A stretch of 24,115 nt of DNA from the NCBI GenBank assembly GCA_964595945.1, contig CAZQSL010000047.1, forward strand, positions 1-24,115, in the 5' to 3' direction. The DNA comes from CAZQSL01 sp964595945 (GTDB lineage: Bacteria; UBP15; UBA6099; JAJRTR01). This document shows positions 14,885-21,856 of this stretch, piece by piece (within the stretch, counting starts at the first letter, position 1; each line of letters starts with the position of its first letter). The position numbers and the translations under genes are program-made. The notes under the pieces are model-generated. The model saw only the letters and a program-made list of their open reading frames with translations, was not told the DNA's origin and made no database searches.

Positions 14885-15976
14885 TCAACCGGTTTTTTTG
14901 ACAGTCGCCGCTACGAAGTATGCGCGTGGCGGGACGGGTATTTCCGGAGTGAGCGTTCGAAGTACCCTTTCGGCCATTCCGTATCGTTTCCGTCTGTCCG
15001 GATCAGCCAGCGAGGCCTCGGTGACCAGCGCGTCAAAAGCTCCGTCCGCAAAAAAGTGACATGGCGTGATTTCCACTTCAGCCAGTCCAGCCCCGGCGCA
15101 AAGCATGGAGATATCATCACGCGAAAAGTATCGCGTGAAGGATTCGCCCGGCGCGCTGAGGACACCATCCGTCAGATGACCGTTAATAATCTGATGCACG
15201 AAATAATGCGGGTCTGAAAGAAACGCTCCCCCGAATGCTTCGACGGAAAACAGCACAAGACCACCCGGACGTACTATCCGTATAGCCTCGGCAAGGCATT
15301 TTGCGGGGTTGGTCACATAGCAGAAAATTTCGAGCGCAACGGCGATGTCGTAGCTGTCACCTGGAAGGAATGACAGATCGGAGACATCACCGAGCGCGAT
15401 GTCATAGAGACCTCCCGAAGTCTGTGACAGATGGCGCCATGCCGATTTCAGGGCGTTTTGTGATGCGTCGATGAGCGTAACATTGCATCCTCTTGCGCAC
15501 AGCGATATCGCTTCGCGGCCAATGCCTGCCCCCAGATCAGCCACCTGGAGAGAGTCGCAATTGTGGTCAATCGCGGCATCGAGCAGTTCGCTGTAAATTT
15601 CCCATTGATATCTTTTCCGCTGATATACGGGAGATGACGGGACAAGGAAATCACAGTATTCGGGATACTCTCTCCAGTCGTTTTCATAACCGGTGAGGTA
15701 TGCAAAGTCAGGGCTGCCCAGGCCATCGTATAGTCGGACCGCGCAGCCGCGGCTGTCGAGTTCGTATGGAGAAGTACCGAAAAACGATGCGAAGGAGCAA
15801 GTGATACTACCAGCGGCCATAGCGTGGCCTATCGCGTCGAGGGACTCGCGCCCGGACGTACGTATCGCATCGGCCGGGACGCCGCAGGAACTGATTTCCA
15901 CTCTGCCCCCCGGCATCTCGATATAAGCGGCACGCTCGCCGCGCGCCGGGAATATGTATGTCTTGTCGATCAGCAT
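14885..15976 (-). CDS. Class I SAM-dependent methyltransferase with N-terminal extension
   Basis: The 363-residue protein carries a Rossmann methyltransferase domain at about 120-290: motif I VADLGAGIGREA (145-156), the acidic ribose ligand D170 (VTLIDAS) and a motif IV region DIAVALEIFCYV. The N-terminal 115 residues have no family I recognise, and the C-terminal 70 are also variable. The substrate is unknown; small-molecule methylation fits the UbiE/type-11-like core. The ATG at 15976 has no ribosome binding site. A TATAGT sequence at 15990-15985 (minus strand) would place the transcript start within a few bases of the ATG, so leaderless expression is possible. An internal start such as Met21 cannot be excluded. 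Confidence 0.8.
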   Translation of the reverse strand: MLIDKTYIFPARGERAAYIEMPGGRVEISSCGVPADAIRTSGRESLDAIGHAMAAGSITCSFASFFGTSPYELDSRGCAVRLYDGLGSPDFAYLTGYENDWREYPEYCDFLVPSSPVYQRKRYQWEIYSELLDAAIDHNCDSLQVADLGAGIGREAISLCARGCNVTLIDASQNALKSAWRHLSQTSGGLYDIALGDVSDLSFLPGDSYDIAVALEIFCYVTNPAKCLAEAIRIVRPGGLVLFSVEAFGGAFLSDPHYFVHQIINGHLTDGVLSAPGESFTRYFSRDDISMLCAGAGLAEVEITPCHFFADGAFDALVTEASLADPDRRKRYGMAERVLRTLTPEIPVPPRAYFVAATVKKTG

Positions 15977-16088
15977 ATATTGATACTATAACGCAATCAT
16001 ACGGGTAAGGGGATGCGTTCTGTGTTTTTGTCGAAAGTATTCTTCTTTCGGTGTATTATGGATGTGAAAACATGATCGGGAGATGCCC

Positions 16089-17228
16089 ATGAAACCGGGA
16101 GATAGGGTTTATTATGTAGACTGGCTGCGAGTGATCGCGGTCGTGCTGCTGGTGCCGTTCCACACGGCCATGATATTCGTCGTGTGGGATTTTCACATAA
16201 AAAATGGCGATACAAGCATGGGACTGACGTATTTCAACTGGGTGCTGGGTTTCTGGCACATGCCGCTTTTTATGCTGCTTGCTGGCATGAGCACCAATTA
16301 CGCTATGGGTTTTCGCGGCAATGGCGAATACCTGAAAGAACGTGTGAAGAGATTGCTGCTGCCATTTGCCGCAGGGATGTTGCTTGTCATACCGCCTCAG
16401 ACATATTTCGAGCGCCTCGGGCAGCATGAATTCTCCGGATCATTCCTGAAGTTCTATCCCACCGTCCTTACCACCGGTCCTTATCCAGAAGGCAATCTGA
16501 CGTGGAATCACCTGTGGTTCATGTTGTATCTTTTCATCTTCTCTGTCGTCGCACTACCACTTTTCGCGCGGCTCAGACGTGATGGCACAAGGGACAAAGT
16601 CGTAGCAACCCTGGGGAAATTCTCTGCCGGCTCTCGTATCATGCTGCCTGCGGTGTGGTTTGTCATCGGACAGTGGGCATTTCAGGAAGGCTGGCCCAAT
16701 GGCGATCAAAATCTGATAGACGACTGGAGCAATGTCACTCTATATCTCAGCACCTTCATCCTCGGCTATGTACTCGCCATGAGCAGCCATTTCCGGGATG
16801 CCTCGATCAAACTGCGTATTCCCTCCGCAATCACGGCTGCCATTTTCATCTTCGCCGCCATCTTCATAACACAGCGGTTCGACGAAGACGGAATTGCCAT
16901 CGGAGCCCTGATGCTCGCGTGCCGCGGCATTGCTACATGGTGCTCTCTCGTTGCCCTCATTGGATTCGGAGCCAAATATCTCAATTTCACCAACAAATTC
17001 CTGAAGTACGCATCCGAAGCCGCCCTCCCATTCTATATACTGCACCAGACCGTTATCATCACAATCGGTTTTTACGTGATCAGGCTCCCATGGGGCATCC
17101 CCGCAAAATTCACCTTCATACTTATGATCTCGACTGCCGCCACGGCGCTCATATACGAACTGCTTGGCAAGCGCATCGCCCCATTCAGATTTCTGCTCGG
17201 CATGAAACCCCATCGCAAACGCTCCTGA
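16089..17228 (+). CDS. Acyltransferase-3 family integral membrane protein
   Basis: The 379-residue protein has about ten hydrophobic segments and belongs to the acyltransferase-3 (OafA/MdoC-like) family, which moves acyl groups such as acetyl or succinyl across or onto cell-surface glycans. The family hallmark is present at the start: VDWLRV, then a hydrophobic stretch and PFHT, giving the conserved Arg14 and His25. KERVKRLLLPF near residue 80 is also typical, as is a tail of the form LPFYILHQTVII. The ATG at 16089 is preferred over 16083 because GGGAG lies 6 nt upstream. No polysaccharide operon is adjacent, so the acceptor is unknown. A CGAAAG/CTTTCG inverted repeat (16032-16050) precedes a possible -10 TATTAT at 16054-16059. 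Confidence 0.87.
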   Translation: MKPGDRVYYVDWLRVIAVVLLVPFHTAMIFVVWDFHIKNGDTSMGLTYFNWVLGFWHMPLFMLLAGMSTNYAMGFRGNGEYLKERVKRLLLPFAAGMLLVIPPQTYFERLGQHEFSGSFLKFYPTVLTTGPYPEGNLTWNHLWFMLYLFIFSVVALPLFARLRRDGTRDKVVATLGKFSAGSRIMLPAVWFVIGQWAFQEGWPNGDQNLIDDWSNVTLYLSTFILGYVLAMSSHFRDASIKLRIPSAITAAIFIFAAIFITQRFDEDGIAIGALMLACRGIATWCSLVALIGFGAKYLNFTNKFLKYASEAALPFYILHQTVIITIGFYVIRLPWGIPAKFTFILMISTAATALIYELLGKRIAPFRFLLGMKPHRKRS

Positions 17229-17230
17229 TG

Positions 17231-17259
17231 TTGAAAGCCTCATGCCCTTTGGATATACT
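17231..17259 (+). promoter_or_regulatory. Strong sigma70-type promoter of the phasin-like gene
   Basis: TTGAAA (17231-17236) and TATACT (17254-17259) are separated by the ideal 17 nt, each matching consensus at 5 of 6 positions. The predicted start, near 17266, coincides with the first base of the hairpin at 17266-17282. The promoter begins three bases after the acyltransferase stop codon, so the small gene has its own transcription. Confidence 0.7.
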
Positions 17260-17265
17260 TATTGA

Positions 17266-17282
17266 ATCCCCTTCGCGGGGAT
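17266..17282 (+). promoter_or_regulatory. 5'-terminal stem-loop in the phasin-like leader
   Basis: ATCCCC (17266-17271) pairs with GGGGAT (17277-17282) around TTCGC. It sits at the predicted +1 and ends 8 nt before the GGAGG site (17291-17295). A stable hairpin at the very 5' end is known to protect some mRNAs from RNase E-type decay; that role here is inferred. It has no U-tract and is too close to the promoter to be the acyltransferase terminator. Confidence 0.5.
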
Positions 17283-17302
17283 AATTGCACCGGAGGATCG
17301 AC

Positions 17303-17674
17303 ATGGAAGACATCGCAAAAAAATGGTACTACGTAGGACTCGGTATCATCGGATACATCAAGGACAACTTCGAGGAAATACTCGCTGAAGCGGAACGCAT
17401 GGGTAAGGAAAAAAGCGAAGACCTCGCAGACTTTCTGGAAGACCTTCACGAAGCAGTAGTATTCCAGACCAACATGTTCGAAAAAGACGGTGCCGAAGAT
17501 GAAGGGATCATAGATGGCTCAGGCAGCGCATCTGCAAAAAAGCCACTTATCGATGTCAAATCTACAATCGCAGGGCTCCTCAAAGACCTCGGAGCGGCCA
17601 CAAAGGACGATGTCGCGGGCTTCGATGACAAGATCGCCGATTTGAAAAAAGGCATTGCCAAATTACGGAAATGA
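17303..17674 (+). CDS. Small phasin-like coiled-coil protein
   Basis: The 123-residue protein resembles COG3937-type polyhydroxyalkanoate-granule or phasin-related proteins. The N-terminus (AKKWYYVGLGIIGYIKDNFE) is amphipathic and matches the phasin entry helix. A Gly/Ser/Ala linker lies at about 74-83. The C-terminus has the typical LLKDLGAATKDDVAGFDDKI, followed by ADLKKGIAKL, a short coiled coil. Phasins coat storage granules, but many small relatives occur in bacteria without PHA synthase, and none is in this window. The start at 17303 has a perfect GGAGG with 6-nt spacing. With its own near-consensus promoter and 5' hairpin it is probably highly expressed. Confidence 0.65.
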   Translation: MEDIAKKWYYVGLGIIGYIKDNFEEILAEAERMGKEKSEDLADFLEDLHEAVVFQTNMFEKDGAEDEGIIDGSGSASAKKPLIDVKSTIAGLLKDLGAATKDDVAGFDDKIADLKKGIAKLRK

Positions 17675-17685
17675 TGCAATATTAT
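17655..17685 (+). promoter_or_regulatory. Possible promoter of tRNA-Pro
   Basis: TTGCCA (17655-17660) overlaps the end of the phasin-like gene, and TATTAT (17680-17685) follows at a long 19-nt spacing. The start would fall near 17692, nine bases before the mature tRNA end. The spacing makes this tentative. Confidence 0.3.
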
Positions 17686-17700
17686 AAAGCTGTTGTTTTA

Positions 17701-17776
17701 CGGGGAATAGCGTAGCCCGGCTCAACGCGCACGTCTGGGGGGCGTGAGATCGGCGGTTCAAATCCGCCTTCCCCGA
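17701..17776 (+). tRNA. tRNA-Pro, anticodon GGG
   Basis: A complete cloverleaf folds over 76 nt: acceptor CGGGGAA/TTCCCCG with discriminator A, D stem GCGT/ACGC with GG in the loop, anticodon stem CACGT/GCGTG around the loop CTGGGGG, a five-base variable region, and T stem GGCGG/CCGCC with loop TTCAAAT. The anticodon GGG at 17737-17739 reads proline CCC and CCU codons. The 3' CCA is not encoded and must be added by the CCA-adding enzyme. It lies between the phasin-like gene and mnmA, with a hairpin terminator downstream. Confidence 0.95.
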
Positions 17777-17808
17777 TCTATGCAATATATAACCCCCTTG
17801 TGATCAGG

Positions 17809-17846
17809 AAATGCGGCTTGCAGCGAACGAGCCGCATTTTGCTTTT
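17809..17846 (+). terminator. Intrinsic terminator after tRNA-Pro
   Basis: AAATGCGGCT (17809-17818) pairs with AGCCGCATTT (17830-17839) around 11 nt and is followed by TGCTTTT. The 10-bp GC-centred stem plus T-rich tail fits a rho-independent terminator ending the tRNA transcript before mnmA. Confidence 0.75.
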
Positions 17847-17913
17847 ATGACGTTTTTCCATAAAATGTAGAAATCAAAGCAGCGCGGGACACTTCCCGCA
17901 TACGAGCGTATAT

Positions 17914-18972
17914 ATGAAGAAGAAAGTCATTGTTGCGATGAGTGGCGGAGTCGACTCTTCCGCTGCTGCCGCACTGCTCAAGGAAGATGGATATGATGTT
18001 TCCGGCGTCACGATGTGCCTCGGGCTTCCCCAGGAATCCGAAAGCAACGAATATGCCTGCTGTGGCCCTCAGGCTATAAGCGATGCACGCGCCGTTGCCA
18101 CTGCCATCGGCATGAGCCACTATGTGCTGAGCTTCGGACGCGAACTACAGGAAATGGTGATCGATACCTTCCGGGCCGAGTATCTCCGCGGCCGCACGCC
18201 CAATCCCTGCATACTCTGCAACCAGCACCTGAAATTCGACGCGCTGCTCCGCAAATCCGCAGCACTCGGCGCTGACTTTCTCGCGACAGGACACTACGCG
18301 CGCATCACGGGCGGCAATGAGCCACGCCTCACCCGCGCCGCCGATCCCCGCAAGGATCAGACATATTTCCTTTATACTCTCAAAGAAGATCAGATGAGGC
18401 GGATTCTCTTCCCGCTCGGTGGTTTTGAAAAGAGCGAGATTCGCGCCATTGCCCAATCTCGCGGACTCCCGGTGGCTCATAAACCCGAAAGCATGGACCT
18501 GTGCTTCATCGCCAACGGCGACTATCGCGCACTGCTCAACATTCCCGACCGGCCAGGCCCTATCGTCGATACTTCCGGCAATCAGATCGGCGAGCATACC
18601 GGCACATGGCGCTACACTGTCGGCCAGCGCCGCGGTCTTGGCATCGCAGCAGAAAATCCACTGTATGTCGTCTCCATCGATGCTGATTCCAACACCATAA
18701 CCGCCGGCTCACGCCACGAAGCATTCACCCGCACTTTTACGGTCACCAATACCTCGTTCCCGGGCGAAACACCGGAGCACCCGTTCCAGGCAGCCGTCCG
18801 CATCCGCAACATGCACCGCGAAGCACCCGCCTGCATTTCTCCTGCAGAAACGGGTTTCACCATTACTTTTGACGAACCTCAATTCGCCGTGACACCCGGC
18901 CAGTCGGCTGTTTTCTACGACGGTGACATTGTCATCGGCGGCGGCGTGATCGACAGGACGGAGCCGCTGTGA
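17914..18972 (+). CDS. mnmA: tRNA-specific 2-thiouridylase MnmA
   Basis: The 352-residue enzyme inserts sulfur at C2 of the wobble uridine (s2U34) in tRNAs for Lys, Glu and Gln, using ATP to adenylate the uridine and a persulfide relay. The PP-loop SGGVDS is at 10-15, YACCGP at 48-52, the catalytic cysteine in NPCILCN (C102) and the partner persulfide cysteine in ESMDLCFI (C197), matching the two essential cysteines of E. coli MnmA. The C-terminal half has the central and beta-barrel domains (TGTWRYTVGQRRGLGI). The ATG at 17914 has only a weak GAG site. It overlaps larE by 4 nt, so the two genes are one unit. No cysteine desulfurase is adjacent. Confidence 0.96.
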   Translation: MKKKVIVAMSGGVDSSAAAALLKEDGYDVSGVTMCLGLPQESESNEYACCGPQAISDARAVATAIGMSHYVLSFGRELQEMVIDTFRAEYLRGRTPNPCILCNQHLKFDALLRKSAALGADFLATGHYARITGGNEPRLTRAADPRKDQTYFLYTLKEDQMRRILFPLGGFEKSEIRAIAQSRGLPVAHKPESMDLCFIANGDYRALLNIPDRPGPIVDTSGNQIGEHTGTWRYTVGQRRGLGIAAENPLYVVSIDADSNTITAGSRHEAFTRTFTVTNTSFPGETPEHPFQAAVRIRNMHREAPACISPAETGFTITFDEPQFAVTPGQSAVFYDGDIVIGGGVIDRTEPL

Positions 18973-19796
18973 CAGATCCAAAATCAACTCGTCTCAGAGA
19001 AATCCTCGCCAGCGCCGGCAGTGGCGTACTTGCTTTTTCAGGCGGTGTCGACAGTACTTTCCTTGCTGCCGTTGCTGTCGAAACACTTGGCAGATCGGTT
19101 CTGCTCGTCACTGCCGTTTCCCCGACCTATTCAAAACTCGAACATGATCTCGCACGATCGACCGCCACAAGTCTCGGCGCGGATATTCTGATGATATACA
19201 CTGATGAATGCTCCAGCGACACTTTTCTTGCAAACCCCCCTGACAGATGCTATCTGTGCAAAAAGGAGCTATTCGGCCGAATCGAAGCGATCAGGAAAGA
19301 GCGCGGCCTTGCAGTCATTTTCGACGGCGCCAATGCTGACGACTCCAGCGATTACCGTCCCGGCGAGCGCGCTGGTCATGAGTACCATGTCGTCAGTCCA
19401 CTCAGAGATGCAGAACTCTCAAAACGTGAAATCCGCGAACTCTCCCGCCAGATGGGACTGCCCACCTGGGATCATCCACAGCGTGCCTGCCTCGCTTCGC
19501 GATTCCCGTACAATTCGCCATTCGATGCCGCAAAACTCGCCCGCATCGACGATTGCGAGCAGTATGTCTACTCCCTCGGGTTTTCGCTCGTCCGTATTCG
19601 TGATCATAACGGCATAGCCCGCATCGAAGTGCCTGCCTCCGAAATCGAAAAACTGTCGCAGACAAAAACCCGCAAGGCAGTAGCAGCCCGCCTCCACGCA
19701 CATGGCTTCGACTATGTCACGATCGACTCTGACGGGTATCGTCAGGGCAGTATGAACGAAACACTGCCTGCTGAAATCATCGACGGAAAAAAGTAG
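18969..19796 (+). CDS. larE: ATP-dependent sulfur transferase LarE
   Basis: The 275-residue PP-loop protein supplies the two sulfurs of the nickel-pincer nucleotide cofactor used by lactate racemase and related enzymes. The PP-loop SGGVDST is at 24-30, DGANADDSSDYRPG at 119-132, and ACLASRFPY at 173-181, holding C174, equivalent in position to the sacrificial Cys176 of Lactobacillus plantarum LarE. Two more cysteines, C94 and C97 (CYLCKK), give the three-cysteine pattern of LarE types proposed to hold a 4Fe-4S cluster and use non-sacrificial sulfur. The GTG start overlaps the mnmA stop (GTGA). larB, larC and larA are not in the window, so the client enzyme is elsewhere or the protein serves another sulfur-transfer role. 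Confidence 0.93.
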   Translation: MTDPKSTRLREILASAGSGVLAFSGGVDSTFLAAVAVETLGRSVLLVTAVSPTYSKLEHDLARSTATSLGADILMIYTDECSSDTFLANPPDRCYLCKKELFGRIEAIRKERGLAVIFDGANADDSSDYRPGERAGHEYHVVSPLRDAELSKREIRELSRQMGLPTWDHPQRACLASRFPYNSPFDAAKLARIDDCEQYVYSLGFSLVRIRDHNGIARIEVPASEIEKLSQTKTRKAVAARLHAHGFDYVTIDSDGYRQGSMNETLPAEIIDGKK

Positions 19797-19838
19797 AAAC
19801 TCGCCGATTGTTTGGCGCAGGTGTAATGAATAATTTCA

Positions 19839-19867
19839 TTGACACATCAATTGATATAAATGAGAAT
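19839..19867 (+). promoter_or_regulatory. Candidate promoter of the secreted hydrolase gene
   Basis: A perfect TTGACA (19839-19844) is followed after 17 nt by GAGAAT (19862-19867), a 4/6 match to the -10. A short TGCGC/GCGCA hairpin (19879-19894) lies in the leader, before the GGAGG site preceding the ATG at 19922. Confidence 0.5.
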
Positions 19868-19921
19868 AGACTGAAAAATGCGCCCTGATGCGCACATCGC
19901 CTCGAACGGAGGAAAGTCAAA

Positions 19922-21022
19922 ATGACCCCAGGCTTTTCTGCAAAACTGATGAAAAAGACGCTGGCCACCGCAGCAGCGGCTCTGCTCACCCTGACATTCG
20001 CGGGCACACTTCAACCCGCCGGACAGTCTGACAACCGCTTTGCGGCCAATCCTATCACTGCGACCGCTGCCCTTGCCGCCGTTACGCCGCCAGCCGATCC
20101 AGGGCCGATGCCGGACAAGGAATTCAGCCTTCAGATGGATTGGGCCGAAGTCCAGGCCCGCTATGCCTACGATAAAAACACTCCTCTCAACATTACAGTT
20201 GATGGCCAGAAAGATTTTACCGCATTCACGAAATATCACCTTTTCTATGACAGCCTCAACGGCGACCGCGTACCGGCTGTACTCATGATGCCAAAACCCC
20301 ATATAAAGCCGTACAAATCCGAACGCTCGACAGTCGCCGGCTCATACCCGGTAGTGTTTTTCATGCACTTCCACGTCTCCGACAAAAGCCTCGCGGACCT
20401 CTGCCAGCAGTGGGTCGGCCAGGGCATCGCGGTATTCGCGATCGACGGCGTCTTCAAGGGCGAGCGCGCCGAAGAAGGCAAAGACATCCTGATGCCAAAT
20501 CCCGCCGACAGCGGCAAACACATGGAAATGCAGATCAAGGACATACTCAGGGGGTTTGATGTCGTCGCCGGATGGAAAGGCCTCGACCCTGGCCGTATCG
20601 GATACTTCGGCATAAGCATGGGCGCTCTTACCGGCACTGCCGCCACAGCCCTCGACACGCGCATCAAATCCATCGTCATCTGCGACGGAGGCGGCGATCT
20701 CCGGCTTCTCTTCGAGTTCTCGGACTACGGAGATGTCACCAAAATCAAAAAATACATGACCGACAACAACCTCACTCCCTCACAGGTCATGGACGCGCTC
20801 AAATACGTCGATCCATCCGTCTTCGCCCCTCACCTCGGCAACCGCCCGATACTGCTCGAAAACGGAGTGCGCGACACTACCATTTCCATCCCTTCCATGC
20901 TCAAACTCCACCGCCTCATCACCACTCCCGACAAGAAAATCATCTGGTATGACTCTGACCACATCGTACCCTTCGACAGAGTCATCTACGACACACTCGC
21001 GTGGTTCAAGAAAACTCTGTAA
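19922..21022 (+). CDS. Secreted alpha/beta hydrolase (dienelactone hydrolase/esterase-like)
   Basis: The 366-residue protein has an N-terminal Sec signal (KK at 11-12, hydrophobic 13-28) and a Pro/Ala-rich linker before the hydrolase domain at about 100-366. The nucleophile elbow GISMG gives S232, and D318 (NGVRDTT) and H347 (DSDHIVP) complete a plausible Ser-Asp-His triad. The cap-less core with DPGRIGYFGISMG resembles acetyl-xylan-esterase or dienelactone-hydrolase-like enzymes; ester substrates are likely but not specified. The ATG at 19922 is chosen because GGAGG lies 9 nt upstream; Met10 would give a shorter signal but has no site. It probably acts in the periplasm or outside the cell. 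It is a single gene with a candidate promoter at 19839-19867. Confidence 0.85.
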   Translation: MTPGFSAKLMKKTLATAAAALLTLTFAGTLQPAGQSDNRFAANPITATAALAAVTPPADPGPMPDKEFSLQMDWAEVQARYAYDKNTPLNITVDGQKDFTAFTKYHLFYDSLNGDRVPAVLMMPKPHIKPYKSERSTVAGSYPVVFFMHFHVSDKSLADLCQQWVGQGIAVFAIDGVFKGERAEEGKDILMPNPADSGKHMEMQIKDILRGFDVVAGWKGLDPGRIGYFGISMGALTGTAATALDTRIKSIVICDGGGDLRLLFEFSDYGDVTKIKKYMTDNNLTPSQVMDALKYVDPSVFAPHLGNRPILLENGVRDTTISIPSMLKLHRLITTPDKKIIWYDSDHIVPFDRVIYDTLAWFKKTL

Positions 21023-21049
21023 TCTCTCCGCGCCTCTGCCCAAAAACTA
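21023..21049 (+). repeat. Degenerate repeat family A flank
   Basis: TCTCTCCGCGCCTCTGCCC followed by AAAAACT closely matches the flank of repeat A copy 1 at 12431-12457. The matching left hairpin arm is missing; the hydrolase coding end occupies its place. It again lies at a convergent junction. The rest of the gap (to 21079) offers only a weak GACTT/AAGTC pairing. Confidence 0.5.
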
Positions 21050-21079
21050 TAGACTTGAGCAGTGGCACAGTTCGGAAAG

Positions 21080-21856
21080 TCACCTGGCGCGGTCGAAAGC
21101 AAAAAGAGCAGCGCCGAGAGCGCCGATGGTCTGTGGTGATTCCGGGGGCGAAACGGGTTTGCCGAAAGCGGTTTCGAGCGCCCGTCTGATGCCGGAATTG
21201 ATGGCTACGCCGCCGGTAAGGGCGATTTGCTCTTCGTAGCGCAGGCGTGACGCGAGCGAATGGACGCGGTTGGCGATCGACTTGTGCAGGCCGGCGATGA
21301 TGTTTTCTATGGATTCGCGGCGGGCGATTAGAGAGATCACTTCTGACTCGGCGAACACGGTGCAGGTGTTGGAGATTTCCACCTCGCCGGTGGCGCGCGC
21401 TGAGACATCGCCGAAGTCGGACAGCGGCACGCCGAGCGCCTGCGCCATGACTTCGAGAAATCGACCCGTGCCGGCGGCACATTTGTCGTTCATGACGAAA
21501 TCGAGGACTTTCCCGTTGTCGGAAAGAGATATGATCTTGCTGTCCTGGCCACCGATATCGACGATGGTGCGGGTGGCGGGATTGCGGAAATAGGCACCGC
21601 GTCCGTGGCATGAGATTTCGCTGATTTCCTGATCGGCGAGGTCGCACGTGACGCGGCCATAGCCAGTGGCGATTGTCATTGTGATGTCGGACATCTGCAC
21701 GCCTGCCTGTGCGAGTACGTCGCGTACGCATTCGTCAGTGATGCCTTTTGTGTCGTGGCCGTTTTTGCGGACAGCTGAGCCGATAATCGTGGCGCCGTCG
21801 CGGAGTGCGACGGATTTTATGGTGTTGGAGCCGAGGTCGATGCCGAGAGTGATCAT
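21080..21856 (-). CDS. 2-hydroxyacyl-CoA dehydratase activase (HgdC/BadF family)
   Basis: The 258-residue ATPase donates single electrons to 2-hydroxyacyl-CoA dehydratase through a 4Fe-4S cluster at its dimer interface, coupled to ATP hydrolysis. Seen motifs are GIDLGSNTIK (phosphate 1), DIGGQDSK (100-107), C126 in NDKCAAGTGRFLE and C165 in ISNTCTVFAES, the two cluster cysteines matching HgdC C127 and C166, and TGGVAINSG (adenosine). The length equals that of typical activases. I set the start at 21856, where ATGA overlaps the stop of the upstream dehydratase gene; the open frame continues to 22033, but that part is Arg/His-rich shadow of the neighbour. It is the last gene of the operon. Confidence 0.93.
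   Translation of the reverse strand: MITLGIDLGSNTIKSVALRDGATIIGSAVRKNGHDTKGITDECVRDVLAQAGVQMSDITMTIATGYGRVTCDLADQEISEISCHGRGAYFRNPATRTIVDIGGQDSKIISLSDNGKVLDFVMNDKCAAGTGRFLEVMAQALGVPLSDFGDVSARATGEVEISNTCTVFAESEVISLIARRESIENIIAGLHKSIANRVHSLASRLRYEEQIALTGGVAINSGIRRALETAFGKPVSPPESPQTIGALGAALFAFDRAR

Noticed and set aside
17266..17282. Terminator of the acyltransferase gene
   Set aside because: There is no T-run after the stem, and the hairpin lies downstream of a strong promoter at the predicted transcript start, so a 5' leader element fits better.
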